Assembly (NCBI GenBank): GCA_965198095.1
Contig: OZ240239.1
Span: forward strand, 2,790,001 to 2,854,000
DNA length: 64,000 nt
Source: CBDFJH01 sp965198095
GTDB lineage: Bacteria > Latescibacterota > UBA2968 > GCA-2709665
Direction: 5' to 3'
Position numbers and translations under genes: made by a program. Within the stretch, counting starts at the first letter, position 1. Every line of letters begins with the position of its first letter. Under the pieces are notes generated by a model that ran no database searches, was not told the origin of the DNA, and saw only the letters and a list, made by a program, of their open reading frames with translations. Below, piece by piece: positions 14,877-23,992 of this stretch.

Positions 14877-17297
14877 ATGTCCGAGGTTCCGGCCTTTAAG
14901 AAGGGATGGATCTTGATTTTCGCTGTTGTCCTGGTCGGCTTGGCGGCCTACTGGATGGCCGAATCCCGTCAACGCCCAACCGCCGGGGAGACGACGCACG
15001 AGGACGGCCCGTGGAAGCATACGAATCGTCTGGTTCACGAAACAAGCCCCTACCTGCTCCTGCACGCGCACAACCCGGTCGACTGGTACCCGTGGGGTCC
15101 GGAAGCGTTGGAGCGGGCCCGGAAAGAAGACATACCGATCTTCCTCTCGGTCGGTTACTCCGCTTGCTACTGGTGTCACGTGATGGAGCGCCTCGTCTTC
15201 TCCAACGCCGAGATCGCCGACCTCATGAATCGATGGTTCATCAACGTCAAGGTCGACCGGGAAGAACGGCCCGATCTGGATGAGATCTATATGACGGCCA
15301 CGCAGATCTTCACCGGCCACGGAGGCTGGCCCAATTCGGTCTTTCTGACGCCCGAGCTCAAACCTTTTTTCGCCGGTACCTATTTCCCGCCCGAAGACGA
15401 CGAGACGCTCGGGCGGCCCGGCTTTCGCCGCGTGCTCCAGGCGATGCACGAGATTTGGACGACGCGAAGGGCAGACGTTGAAGCGCAGGCGGCAAGGGTC
15501 GTCCAGATCATCTCAGATCTCCAGCCGACGCGGAGCGCAGAAGCGGACCTCTCCGCGCTCGATTGGACCCTTGTGGAGAAGGCATGCGCGTTGCTTTACG
15601 ACGCGCACGATGCCGAGCACGGCGGGTTCGGCGGGGCGCCAAAATTTCCGCCCGACCAGGCCCTTCTCCTCCTGCTGGACCGATACGAACGCACTGGAGA
15701 CCCGAAACCGCTGGAAATCGTTCGACAGACGCTCGAAAAGATCTACCTGGGAGGCATACACGATCACCTGGGCGGAGGATTCCATCGATACGCGACCGAC
15801 AGCCTTTGGCGTGTCCCCCACTTCGAAAAGATGCTCTACAATCAGGCCCACTTGGCGAAAGTCTACCTGAAGGCCTACCGCTTGACGGGCGAGTCGACCT
15901 TCAAACGCGCCGCCGAGGGCATCTTTCGGTTCGTGGATCGGGTGATGACGTCGCCCGAAGGCGGGTTTTATTCCGCGCTGGACTCGCAGACGGATCACGT
16001 CGAAGGGGAGTACTACGTATGGACGGAAGCGGAAATCCGGCAGGTCCTGCAAGGCGACGCAGACCTCTTTTTTGCCGCTTACGACCTCGCGCCGACGTCG
16101 GAGGGCGGAAAAGGGGTTCTTTTCATGCCACGGTCCCTGGAGGTCAGCGCGACGGCGGTCGGCGTGCGGCCGGACGAACTCTCGGAAAGAATGGATCGTC
16201 TCGAGCAGACGCTCCTGAACGAGAGGCGGGCCCGCCGGTCGCCCCTCCTGGATACCAAGGTCGTGACGGCGTGGAACGGCATGATGATCGCGGCCTACGC
16301 CTACGGCTACGAGGTGCTGGGCAAGCCGGACTACCTGCAGGCTGCGCGCCGCGCCGCCGAGTTCGTCCTGGCGCATCTCCGGGAAACGGACGGCACCTTG
16401 ATGCGAACCTACCGCGAAGGCAGGTCATCTTACGAGGCCTATCAGGAGGATTACGCGTTTCTGGCCCAGGGGCTCCTGGCCATCCATCGGGCCGCGGGCG
16501 AGGAGAGATACCTGCAACTGGCTGCGGCGCTTGCGGAGCAGATGCAGGATCGGTTCCGGGACCCCGAACAGGGCGGATTCTACTTTACGGCCGATCCGGC
16601 GCAACTGATTGTACGGATCAAGAAGACGACCGATGGTGCGATTCCATCCGGCAATGCGGAAGCGGTCAGCCTGTTTCTGAACCTGGCGAGACAGACCGGC
16701 AAACAGGCCTATTTAAAGGGCGCCGAGCGCACCCTGCTTGCCTTCGGAGATCAGCTGAAAACGCATCCCCGATTTTCCAACCGGATGTTACAGGGGCTGA
16801 TCGCCTATCTGGATCACCGGGCGCCGCAGGAGGCGTCCCGTCCCGCCGTAGATCTGGAAGCGCCCCGCCGACTCTGGACGGACGAAGGTCGCGTCGCGGC
16901 CGACATCCGGCTCAGCACCGATCGGCCGTTTGCAGGCGAACCGTTCGAAGCCGTCGTCACGCTCCAGGTGGCGGAAGGATGGCACATCAACGCGAACCCG
17001 GTGTCGCTCGACTTCCTCGTGCCGACGGAACTGAGCGTGGCGTCACCCATGGCGTTGGATGTCATCTCGATCGAATACCCGCGCGGGACCGACGTGGCGC
17101 TCGGGTTTGCGGATCAGCCCCTCGCTGTATACGACGGCATCGTCCCGATCCGAGCGACCCTCAAACTGAGCACCGCGACCCCCCCGGGCAGCCGCGGGCA
17201 GATACGCCTCACGGTCGCGTATCAGGCCTGCGACGATGCGCGCTGTCTCCCCCCTGCCTCCTTGACACGCCGCGTCGAACTGGCCGTTTCGCCATAA
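14877..17297 (+). CDS. Membrane-anchored DUF255/YyaL thioredoxin-like protein fused to a DsbD-N-like domain
   Basis: An 806-residue fusion. Residues 11-27 form a membrane anchor. Residues about 45-200 are the DUF255 thioredoxin-like domain (NRLVHETSPYLLLHAHNPVDW) with a redox-type CYWC at 97-100. Residues about 230-660 form the (alpha/alpha)6 region of YyaL/SSP411 proteins. The last 120 residues (EGWHINANPVSLDFLVPTEL...AYQACDDARCLPP) resemble the periplasmic N-terminal domain of DsbD, including its paired cysteines. The anchor places the soluble part outside the cytoplasmic membrane, so an envelope thiol-redox role is likely (inference). The start has GGAGG 7 nt upstream. The next gene begins 10 nt after the stop. 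Confidence 0.88.
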   Translation: MSEVPAFKKGWILIFAVVLVGLAAYWMAESRQRPTAGETTHEDGPWKHTNRLVHETSPYLLLHAHNPVDWYPWGPEALERARKEDIPIFLSVGYSACYWCHVMERLVFSNAEIADLMNRWFINVKVDREERPDLDEIYMTATQIFTGHGGWPNSVFLTPELKPFFAGTYFPPEDDETLGRPGFRRVLQAMHEIWTTRRADVEAQAARVVQIISDLQPTRSAEADLSALDWTLVEKACALLYDAHDAEHGGFGGAPKFPPDQALLLLLDRYERTGDPKPLEIVRQTLEKIYLGGIHDHLGGGFHRYATDSLWRVPHFEKMLYNQAHLAKVYLKAYRLTGESTFKRAAEGIFRFVDRVMTSPEGGFYSALDSQTDHVEGEYYVWTEAEIRQVLQGDADLFFAAYDLAPTSEGGKGVLFMPRSLEVSATAVGVRPDELSERMDRLEQTLLNERRARRSPLLDTKVVTAWNGMMIAAYAYGYEVLGKPDYLQAARRAAEFVLAHLRETDGTLMRTYREGRSSYEAYQEDYAFLAQGLLAIHRAAGEERYLQLAAALAEQMQDRFRDPEQGGFYFTADPAQLIVRIKKTTDGAIPSGNAEAVSLFLNLARQTGKQAYLKGAERTLLAFGDQLKTHPRFSNRMLQGLIAYLDHRAPQEASRPAVDLEAPRRLWTDEGRVAADIRLSTDRPFAGEPFEAVVTLQVAEGWHINANPVSLDFLVPTELSVASPMALDVISIEYPRGTDVALGFADQPLAVYDGIVPIRATLKLSTATPPGSRGQIRLTVAYQACDDARCLPPASLTRRVELAVSP

Positions 17298-17307
17298 AGG
17301 GGTGGAC

Positions 17308-17721
17308 GTGGACCGGATAGACGTCTTCTTTCTCTGCACCGGGAATGCCTGCCGCAGCCAGATGGCCGAGGGGCTGCTGAGGTGCCTGGGCAAGGATCGG
17401 TTCAGGGTCTTCAGCGCGGGCACGCATCCGTCCGAATTGAACCGGCTGGCCGTGAAGGCGCTGAAGGAATTGAACATCGACATCTCGGGGCAGTCCTCGA
17501 AGGGTGTGGACACGTTTTCAGGGAGGCGCTTCAACTACGTGATTACGGTCTGCGACGGTGCGAAAACGCGTTGTCCGGTCTTTCCAGCCGGCACACGTCA
17601 TCTTCATTGGAGCTTCAAGGATCCTGCGGAAACCACGGGGCGAGAAGGAGAAAGAATGAAGGTCTTCAGGGCCGTACGTGATGGCATACGACGCGAGATC
17701 GAACGCTTTTTAGAGACCTGA
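17308..17721 (+). CDS. arsC: Arsenate reductase, low-molecular-weight phosphatase type
   Basis: About 137 residues. The N-terminal phosphate loop is C-T-G-N-A-C-R-S (C10, C15, R16), shared by LMW protein tyrosine phosphatases and thioredoxin-coupled ArsC. A C-x6-C pair further on (VCDGAKTRCPVFP) is typical of arsenate reductases, and HWSFKDPAE provides the general acid Asp. It would reduce arsenate to arsenite using thioredoxin. GTG 17308 is preferred over GTG 17302 because AAAGGGG lies 5 nt upstream. No ars regulator or arsenite pump is nearby. Pairing with the thioredoxin-like gene upstream is suggestive. Confidence 0.87.
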   Translation: MDRIDVFFLCTGNACRSQMAEGLLRCLGKDRFRVFSAGTHPSELNRLAVKALKELNIDISGQSSKGVDTFSGRRFNYVITVCDGAKTRCPVFPAGTRHLHWSFKDPAETTGREGERMKVFRAVRDGIRREIERFLET

Positions 17722-17812
17722 ATTCAGAGCCCCCGGAAGACACGCACGCGCCTCGGGTCGGCCGCGTGTCCCGCAGCAGTGGCCCGAGTCTGCGCCGGCA
17801 CGGGCGCGCTCG

Positions 17813-18778
17813 TCATCCGGCACAGGATGCCCCTCCCAGCACGCAGAACTTGGCGCAATGGGGATGATTCAGCATCACGGTGCCAGAGGCTTCTCGGAGC
17901 GTCCGGCCCATCTCGAACTGCGGGTCGTAGGGTAAGAGCGTACAGGCGACCACCACCGGGTGAGGCGCTCCTTTTCGTTTGACGACCATGCGGGAGGTGG
18001 CGCACATCATGTCGTTCGGGGAAACCCCCACGATATCCCAGCACTTCGTCGTGATTTCAGGAACGTCGACGCGTGCATCCATTTCGGGAAAGAGCACCAG
18101 TTGGACCGGGTCGTCCGCGTCGATGTCGACGTCCAGGTCTGCGAACAGGTCTCGATAGCCCGCCCTCAGGCTGTCCTCAGGCTCGTCCCAGAACGTGCGG
18201 CCGGCGGCCGTGAGGTTGAACCCGCTGTCGGAGAGCCACCTCAGACCCTGGATCGTGGGTCCCCAAGACCGGAATCCGCGTTCCTGCTCGTGCAATTCCC
18301 GCGCGTAGTGATCGATGGAGACGCGGACCTTCAGCCGCTTTCCGAATCGCCCGTTCAGGGCGAGGAGCCGATCCTTCAGTTTCATCATGGGTCGCATGCC
18401 GTTCGTCAACACGAGCACCTCAAAGGCACGCGCGAGACAGGTTTCGAGGATCTCCACGATCTCGGGATTCATGAAGGGTTCCCCTCCCGTAAACCCGATT
18501 TCGCGCGTGTCGAGCTGATCGTTCTCGATTTCGGCCAAATATTCAGCCACCTCATCCTTTGTCAAATAGACGAGCCGGTCATTTCGGGGACTGGATTCGA
18601 TGTAGCAACTCACGCACGTCAGATTGCAGAGCGTGCCCGTGTTGAACCAAAGCGTGTTCAGGCTTTGGAGGGCAACGTGGGCGCGCTGTTCCCCTTTGGC
18701 CGTGATCCGGGGATCGCGAAACTTTTCGGGCGCGATTCGCATTTCCGTGAGGGTCTGGGACACGGTCCTGGTCTCCAT
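17813..18778 (-). CDS. Radical SAM protein
   Basis: About 321 residues with the radical SAM cluster C51-x3-C55-x2-C58 (TLCNLTCVSCYIES) near the N-terminus. The GGEPFMNPE motif follows (SAM amino group), and then VLTNGMRP. Three more cysteines near the C-terminus (CAKFCVLGGASC) may bind an auxiliary cluster, and another is at TTKCWDIVG. The overall form resembles SPASM-like or coenzyme-maturase radical SAM enzymes. The substrate is not evident. The ATG at 18776-18778 is the first start clear of the upstream gene; AGGAG directly abuts it, so M13 could also be used. It is 59 bp downstream of pgi on the same strand. Confidence 0.85.
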   Translation of the reverse strand: METRTVSQTLTEMRIAPEKFRDPRITAKGEQRAHVALQSLNTLWFNTGTLCNLTCVSCYIESSPRNDRLVYLTKDEVAEYLAEIENDQLDTREIGFTGGEPFMNPEIVEILETCLARAFEVLVLTNGMRPMMKLKDRLLALNGRFGKRLKVRVSIDHYARELHEQERGFRSWGPTIQGLRWLSDSGFNLTAAGRTFWDEPEDSLRAGYRDLFADLDVDIDADDPVQLVLFPEMDARVDVPEITTKCWDIVGVSPNDMMCATSRMVVKRKGAPHPVVVACTLLPYDPQFEMGRTLREASGTVMLNHPHCAKFCVLGGASCAG

Positions 18779-18837
18779 CTCCTGAGAGAGGGCCCGCGCT
18801 GCGCAGCGGGCGCCTCGATCTGTTTCCATACCTCGCC

Positions 18838-20541
18838 CTACGACAGCGCTTCCAGCACCGCCTTGTGGAATGCTGAAAGGCCTGCCGCCAGATCGCCCGA
18901 AAGGCGCAACCGGATCAGCCTTTTCCCGCGGCGGTTCAGCGCCGCGAAATCTCCGAGTGCCTGAGCCGTGCTGAGGACGCCGAACGTCGTGCGACGCCCC
19001 GGAATCGGCAGCTCGTCCGGATCGTCCGCGTCTATGATAACAAAGAGGCCACGGTCCGGCCCGCGCTTGTGCATCTGTCCGGTCGAATGGAGGTATCGGG
19101 GGCCAAATCCGAGCGTCGTCGCAACCCCTGTACGCGCTCGAATTGCGACCCGGCTGGCCTGCAAGAGCTCGAGGGTCTCGGGCACGGGATCGAGATAGGC
19201 GCAGAGGGCAAGATAATCCCCCTGGCGAAGGCGGCGCAAGTGGAAGCGCACGCACTCGACCAACGACGACGCACCCGAGAGGACCGCCGTGTTACGATCG
19301 TCGGCGAAGGCCGCGACCCCGTCCTGGGACAGGAAAGGAAGATCGGCCCGCAACGCCCCTTCCCGTTCATACGTCTCTGTCAGCCCCGCCGTGAGGGCCT
19401 TGCTCTCCTGAACGTTCGGCTGATCGAACGGGTTGACGCCCAGCACGCTGCCTGCAACTGCGGCGGCCATCTCCCATCGAAAGAACTCCCCGCCCAGGCT
19501 GAACCGATCATCGAGCGCGATTCGGATCACGGGATGGCCTGCCGCATCGAGCGCCTCGATCGTTTCCTCCTGTTCGGAGTCGCGCGGCCACGCAAGGTGG
19601 ATGTAGACAAACAGGCGATCGTCGCCGTAGAGATCTGCAGGTCCTAGCGGTTCGTTCTCAATCGGGATGAGCCCGCGCCCCTTTTTGCCCGTGCTCTCGG
19701 CGAGCAGCTGCTCCAGCCACGGTCCGAAGGCTTGGAGCTCCGGCGCGATCACCAGCGTGACCTTGTCGCGCCCTTGAAGGGCCAGCTCTGCCAACGTGAT
19801 CCCCAGGGCCGCACCCGGATTTTGCTCGCAGGGCACCGCCGGCCCGCATCTGTCGGCCATGTGAGCCGCGCTCCGGAGGAGCCGGTCGAACGCCAGGCCG
19901 ATCACCCGGGCGGGCACGCGGCCGAAGCTGGAGAGGGCCGAAAACCTCCCGCCCACGTCGGGCTCGCCGAGAAAAAAGAACGCGAATCCCTCTTTTCGAG
20001 CAAACACCTCCAAGGGCGTGCCGGGGTCGGTGATAACGGCGAAGTGGCCGCCCGCAGCGTCCCCCACCGCCCTTTTTGTCTCCTCGAGAAAGAAATCGCA
20101 CAAGAGACCGGTTTCCGTCGTCGTCCCCGACTTGCTGGCCACGATGTAGAGCGTCTGCTCGGGAGACAATCGGCTTCGGGTTCGCGCAACCTGACTCGGG
20201 ATCGTGGAATCCAGGACGTGGAGTTGCGGACAGCCCCCAGATCGCCCGAACGTCCGACGTAGGACCTCGGCGCATTGGCTGCTTCCCCCCATGCCGAGCA
20301 GGAGGACATCCTGAAATCTCCGGGCCCGGATCTCTCGGAAGGTCTGAACAGAGGTCGGCGGTTTGCGATCGGCGAGCCCGAGCCACCCCAGCCATCGGTC
20401 TTCATCCGCGCCAGACCAGATCGTTGGATCCCGGTTCCAGATCCGCCCGACCCGCCCGGCTTCGTTCCAGTCCGCCAGTCTCCTTTCGACCTGGCGCGCG
20501 TAAGGACCGATGGCGCTCAACATATCGGAGACGGCTTCCAC
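18838..20541 (-). CDS. pgi: Phosphoglucose isomerase, of the type found in transaldolase-PGI fusions
   Basis: A 567-residue protein of the SIS/PGI superfamily. It carries DVLLLGMGGSSQCAEVLRRT, HVLDSTIPSQV and the sugar-binding IVASKSGTTTETGLL, with a C-terminal LHSTGQMHKRGP block. It should interconvert glucose-6-phosphate and fructose-6-phosphate in glycolysis. The wording of these motifs (MGGSS-x-C-x-E, HVLDST-P, LHSTGQ-HKGG-like) is that of the PGI half of bifunctional transaldolase/PGI proteins rather than classical Pgi. No transaldolase is attached or adjacent. The length is normal for the PGI half. Confidence 0.88.
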   Translation of the reverse strand: MEAVSDMLSAIGPYARQVERRLADWNEAGRVGRIWNRDPTIWSGADEDRWLGWLGLADRKPPTSVQTFREIRARRFQDVLLLGMGGSSQCAEVLRRTFGRSGGCPQLHVLDSTIPSQVARTRSRLSPEQTLYIVASKSGTTTETGLLCDFFLEETKRAVGDAAGGHFAVITDPGTPLEVFARKEGFAFFFLGEPDVGGRFSALSSFGRVPARVIGLAFDRLLRSAAHMADRCGPAVPCEQNPGAALGITLAELALQGRDKVTLVIAPELQAFGPWLEQLLAESTGKKGRGLIPIENEPLGPADLYGDDRLFVYIHLAWPRDSEQEETIEALDAAGHPVIRIALDDRFSLGGEFFRWEMAAAVAGSVLGVNPFDQPNVQESKALTAGLTETYEREGALRADLPFLSQDGVAAFADDRNTAVLSGASSLVECVRFHLRRLRQGDYLALCAYLDPVPETLELLQASRVAIRARTGVATTLGFGPRYLHSTGQMHKRGPDRGLFVIIDADDPDELPIPGRRTTFGVLSTAQALGDFAALNRRGKRLIRLRLSGDLAAGLSAFHKAVLEALS

Positions 20542-20611
20542 GCGGCTCCCTCTTCCAATCTGCCCTGGAGAGATCTGTCGGGCGTTCTAGAGGCCCGGCA
20601 AGTCCTGCACC

Positions 20612-21586
20612 TTAACCGTAGAGATGGGCAACGTATTCGCCATACCCGTTGTAGATTCGCGTCGGCACGCGCTCGCCCGTGCCGATCAACCGTTCGCTCC
20701 TCTGGGACCAGCGGGGATGCGGCACGTTCGGATTGACGTTGGACCAGAAATCGTATTCGTCCGGTGCAACGCGGTTCCAGAACGTTGGGGGCCGCTCCCG
20801 CGTAAACTGGATCGAGACGATCGACTTGATACTCTTGTATCCGTACTTCCAGGGGACGATCAAGCGAATCGGCGCCCCGTGTTGTTTGGAAAGGGCGTGT
20901 CCGTAGATACCCGTGACCAGAAGCGTCAAGTCGTTCAGGGCCTCGCGCATGTGCAGGCCCTCGAAATAAGGCCAGGGATACCAGTGCTGCCGCTTCTGGC
21001 CCACTGCCTCTTCCGGCCTGAGAAACGTCACCATGCGGACGTATTGGGCCTCCGATCGCGGCTGCACGGCTTTCACGAGCGCTTTGAGGGGAAACCCGGT
21101 CCAGGGCACGGTCATCGCCCATGCTTCCACGCATCGGAGGCGATAGAGGCGCTCCTCGACCGGCATCCTGCGAACCAGATCGTCCACGTCGAAAATGCCG
21201 GGCTTTTCCACGAGACCGGTCACTTCCACGGCCCACGGACGGGTCTGGAAACGATCCACGAGGCGCCAAACCCGATCCTTGACCTCCGAGAACTCGTAGA
21301 AGTTGTTGTGCGTGGCCGCGACCCCCTCTTCTGTGAGGGGACGATCGACGGTGTAGGCCGGGTTCCGTTCTGCCGGGTAGATGCCCTCGGGCGCCTCTGG
21401 AATCTGTATGGCAGCGGCTTCGGCCTTCTGATCTGCGGGCGAGCGGCCTCCGGTGCAGCCCAGCAGCAGGCCTGCACTCGTGGCCGCTGAGGTGATTAGA
21501 AACCGCCTCCGGTTCAGGTAGGCAGCTTCAGGCGTTGCTTCTCGCTCCGCGATTTCCCATCCTCGACGCCTCCTGATCCCGGGCAT
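20612..21586 (-). CDS. msrP: MsrP/YedY-like molybdopterin oxidoreductase, TAT-exported
   Basis: A 324-residue periplasmic molybdoenzyme of the sulfite-oxidase fold. MsrP repairs oxidised methionine in envelope proteins. Twin arginines occur at LNRRRFLITSA (26-30), and the Mo ligand cysteine is C152 in YRLRCVEAWAMTVPWTG. Further family motifs are YPWPYFEGLHM, GAPIRLIVPWKYGYKSIKSI and the ending RIYNGYGEYVAHLYG. Unlike E. coli MsrP, the TAT segment ends in LLLGC (C44), a possible lipobox, so the enzyme may be lipid-anchored. The membrane partner MsrQ is absent from the window. It is followed 16 nt later by the DUF547 gene. Confidence 0.9.
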   Translation of the reverse strand: MPGIRRRRGWEIAEREATPEAAYLNRRRFLITSAATSAGLLLGCTGGRSPADQKAEAAAIQIPEAPEGIYPAERNPAYTVDRPLTEEGVAATHNNFYEFSEVKDRVWRLVDRFQTRPWAVEVTGLVEKPGIFDVDDLVRRMPVEERLYRLRCVEAWAMTVPWTGFPLKALVKAVQPRSEAQYVRMVTFLRPEEAVGQKRQHWYPWPYFEGLHMREALNDLTLLVTGIYGHALSKQHGAPIRLIVPWKYGYKSIKSIVSIQFTRERPPTFWNRVAPDEYDFWSNVNPNVPHPRWSQRSERLIGTGERVPTRIYNGYGEYVAHLYG

Positions 21587-21602
21587 ATCTTCCTCCTGCC
21601 GA

Positions 21603-22409
21603 TCACGGCATGGCCTGATCGTTCAACGTCCAGTCGTAGGCGTCGTATTCGACGCTGACGTCCGGATGCGCGCGCAGAAAATCCCGATCTTCCAGGGGGA
21701 GGTAAAGGTTCAGGTAATCCACGATCGTCCCTTCCTTCTTTCCGAGAGTCTTTTTGTACCACCCCGTGAAATCGGCTTCGAACCAATCGAAAATCTTCGA
21801 CAGAACGACCTTCTTCTCTTCCCGGAGAATCCGGACGTTCCGTCGCTCTCGAATGAACAGCTTCATGGCCTCCTCGAGCCGTGCCTCCACGTCTTCAGGG
21901 TGGTAAGCCCGCTGTTCAAGAGGGGGACACCCCATGGAAGCGCAGCTGATCGCTACGTGAATCCTAGGTTCATCGAACGCCTTTCTCAAGATCTCGTGTT
22001 CGATGTCGTCGAGCGTGTAGCGCGCGCCCCCTGCCGTGAAGTCGGTTCGCTTGAAGAAACCGAACAGCAGCTTGATCTCTTTCACGCTCCGGACCGGATA
22101 GGCGTCGACGACACCTTTTAAGACAAAGGCATTGTAGGCATTGATCCAGTAGGCCAGTTCGTGGGCCCGGGTCGGAAACTGTCCGGGATGGCTTTTGGGA
22201 CTCGCGACCTCCAGCAACTCGACATAGGCCTCCAGATCACCCGACCCCCGTTTCAGCCCCGCGTAGTCCACAAGGCCCTGATCGTTCACGTAGGCCGCCA
22301 AGACCCGGTCCAACCCGGAATGCTCGAAATGGCGGCCGCCCTCTGGCGCGCCGAACAGCGACAAGGCGGGAGCCAGGATCGATGCCAGCGTGGCGATGAC
22401 GGTTTTCAC
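21603..22409 (-). CDS. DUF547 family exported protein
   Basis: A DUF547 protein of 268 residues from the chosen start. The hallmark sequences are AYWINAYNAFVLKGVVDAYP, TLDDIEHEILR, HVAISCASMGCPPL and the C-terminal GTIVDYLNLYLP. The biochemical function of the family is unknown. GTG 22407-22409 is preferred because it begins directly with a signal peptide (KTVIATLASILAPALSLFG). The longer TTG start at 22463 would put charged residues before it. It is transcribed just ahead of the msrP-like gene, so an envelope role is likely. Confidence 0.85.
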   Translation of the reverse strand: MKTVIATLASILAPALSLFGAPEGGRHFEHSGLDRVLAAYVNDQGLVDYAGLKRGSGDLEAYVELLEVASPKSHPGQFPTRAHELAYWINAYNAFVLKGVVDAYPVRSVKEIKLLFGFFKRTDFTAGGARYTLDDIEHEILRKAFDEPRIHVAISCASMGCPPLEQRAYHPEDVEARLEEAMKLFIRERRNVRILREEKKVVLSKIFDWFEADFTGWYKKTLGKKEGTIVDYLNLYLPLEDRDFLRAHPDVSVEYDAYDWTLNDQAMP

Positions 22410-22520
22410 GGCCTCAATGTCTCCGATGAGATCGAAGGCGCTCGCGCACGGGCGCTCACGCAACCTTTTTAATGTTACGGGTCACCAAACGGTTTCATCT
22501 TTTATCGATGGCTGCCTGGT

Positions 22521-23909
22521 TCAGGCTGCGACGCCCGCACCTGGCTTGTCGAAGAACGTCAAGTAGGGCTTTTTGTGGATCTCTCTATGCAGCAGCGCGG
22601 CCAACTCCATGGCGTGGTAGTCTCCCCACAGGCAGGACTCCCCGTTCGGGACGTCCTGACCTGCGTGCAGGGGGTCCCAGCCGTTCGGCCGGTGGTAGAC
22701 CGTGTGGAGCAGCAGACCCTGATGGCCTTCATCTTCAGAGAGATAGGGTCGTGAGAAGAGCGTGTCCGCGATCGTGAGCGCCGCCTTCCGATACCGGCGG
22801 CCTTCCCGCCCCCCCAGATAGCTGCCGAGTCTGTAGAGCCCCTGTGCGGCGATCGCCGCCGCCGAGCTGTCTACCGGCTCGAACGCGTTGAACGGGTCGG
22901 CAGGTCGCGTCAGGTAGTCGCCCATCCGGGCCAACCCGGGCGCGCCCGTATCCCAGTAAGGGATCCCGTCTGCCGCGGCACCCTGCGCGATGTAGAAGTC
23001 GGACGCAGCCACGGCCGGCTTCCTGAGCATCTCTTCAACCTGCGCGCGCCCCCCGAACGGATTCAGCGCTTCGTCGCTCAAGACCTCGAGGAACTCGAGC
23101 AGCTCCGCGTAGCCGGTGACGACCCACGAAAGCCCCCGGGTCCAGGCGGAGAAGGGCGAGTAGCCCTGCTGTGTGCTGGGGCAGCGATAGTTCCCATCGT
23201 TGACGTTGAAGACCGATTCGTGTGCCACCCGGCCTGGGACGTCGTAGATGTCGCGGCCTTCGCCGTAGTAGACGTTGAAGCGGGCCGTGGTTTCGGCGTG
23301 GCGAATCATGCGTTCGAGGAGAGAGATCGATCGATCGTTTTCTCCGAGGAGCACCTGCCCCAGCTGGTGGCCGAGCCCAAGCACCCGGCAGGTCCGTATC
23401 GTGTCGCAGAACAGGGAGTGGGGACCGTTGAAAGAGTAGATGTAGCCCTTGCCGCGATTCAGTCGGGTCCAACGGGAAGCCTGGACCGCCCCTGACGCCC
23501 GGATGGCCAACTCACAGAACCGGCGCTCTCCCGGATCGTCCGGCGTTACCCCCTCGATCGACATGCGCCTCAAGTTTCCGTAGCTGGAGATCGTGTTGAA
23601 TCCGTGATCGTGCACACCGATATGGGTCAGGTGGGAGACCATCCACTCGCCGGTGCCCTGGCGGCCGATGGCGAGGAAGCGCTCATCTCCGGAGACGTCG
23701 AACTGAAGGAGCGCACAGCCGTACTGGAATCCCCGCGTCCACTCCGTCCAACTCCTGGAGCCGTATACCCCGTCCACCGTGTGCACGGGGGCCCCGGATC
23801 TCGGATCCCAACTGGCATCGAGCGAGGCAATCTTCTTTGCCGAGAGCGCGAACAGCCTTTGAAGCTTGGGCGCCAAGTCGCGAACCTCCAACCGCTCGTT
23901 GATCTCCAC
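22521..23909 (-). CDS. GH88/GH105-like unsaturated uronyl hydrolase
   Basis: A 462-residue (alpha/alpha)6-barrel protein resembling unsaturated glucuronyl hydrolases (GH88). Recognisable blocks are SWTEWTRGFQYGCALLQFDV, GVHDHGFNTISSYGNL, HESVFNVNDGNYRCPSTQQG and YSPFSAWTRGLSWVVTGYAE. GH88 enzymes hydrate unsaturated uronic-acid oligosaccharides made by polysaccharide lyases and use two acidic residues. The HDHGFN and NVNDGNYR segments hold candidate aspartates. No signal peptide is seen, so it is cytoplasmic. It is unlinked to obvious lyases. The family call is good; the substrate is inferred. Confidence 0.8.
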   Translation of the reverse strand: MEINERLEVRDLAPKLQRLFALSAKKIASLDASWDPRSGAPVHTVDGVYGSRSWTEWTRGFQYGCALLQFDVSGDERFLAIGRQGTGEWMVSHLTHIGVHDHGFNTISSYGNLRRMSIEGVTPDDPGERRFCELAIRASGAVQASRWTRLNRGKGYIYSFNGPHSLFCDTIRTCRVLGLGHQLGQVLLGENDRSISLLERMIRHAETTARFNVYYGEGRDIYDVPGRVAHESVFNVNDGNYRCPSTQQGYSPFSAWTRGLSWVVTGYAELLEFLEVLSDEALNPFGGRAQVEEMLRKPAVAASDFYIAQGAAADGIPYWDTGAPGLARMGDYLTRPADPFNAFEPVDSSAAAIAAQGLYRLGSYLGGREGRRYRKAALTIADTLFSRPYLSEDEGHQGLLLHTVYHRPNGWDPLHAGQDVPNGESCLWGDYHAMELAALLHREIHKKPYLTFFDKPGAGVAA

Positions 23910-23992
23910 GAATGCACCTCTCTTCAGAGGCTTCGAGACGCCAGACGCCTGACCGGGAAAGCGGACTGGGGTCTGGATCTATTACGCGCGTT

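Noticed and set aside
15563..17320. 585-codon open frame inside the thioredoxin-like gene
   Set aside because: It is an alternative frame of a well-supported gene, a common effect of high G+C.
18779..19255. N-terminal extension of the radical SAM gene to 19255
   Set aside because: The extra 159 codons lie inside pgi in another frame and have no domain pattern; the family starts near 18778.
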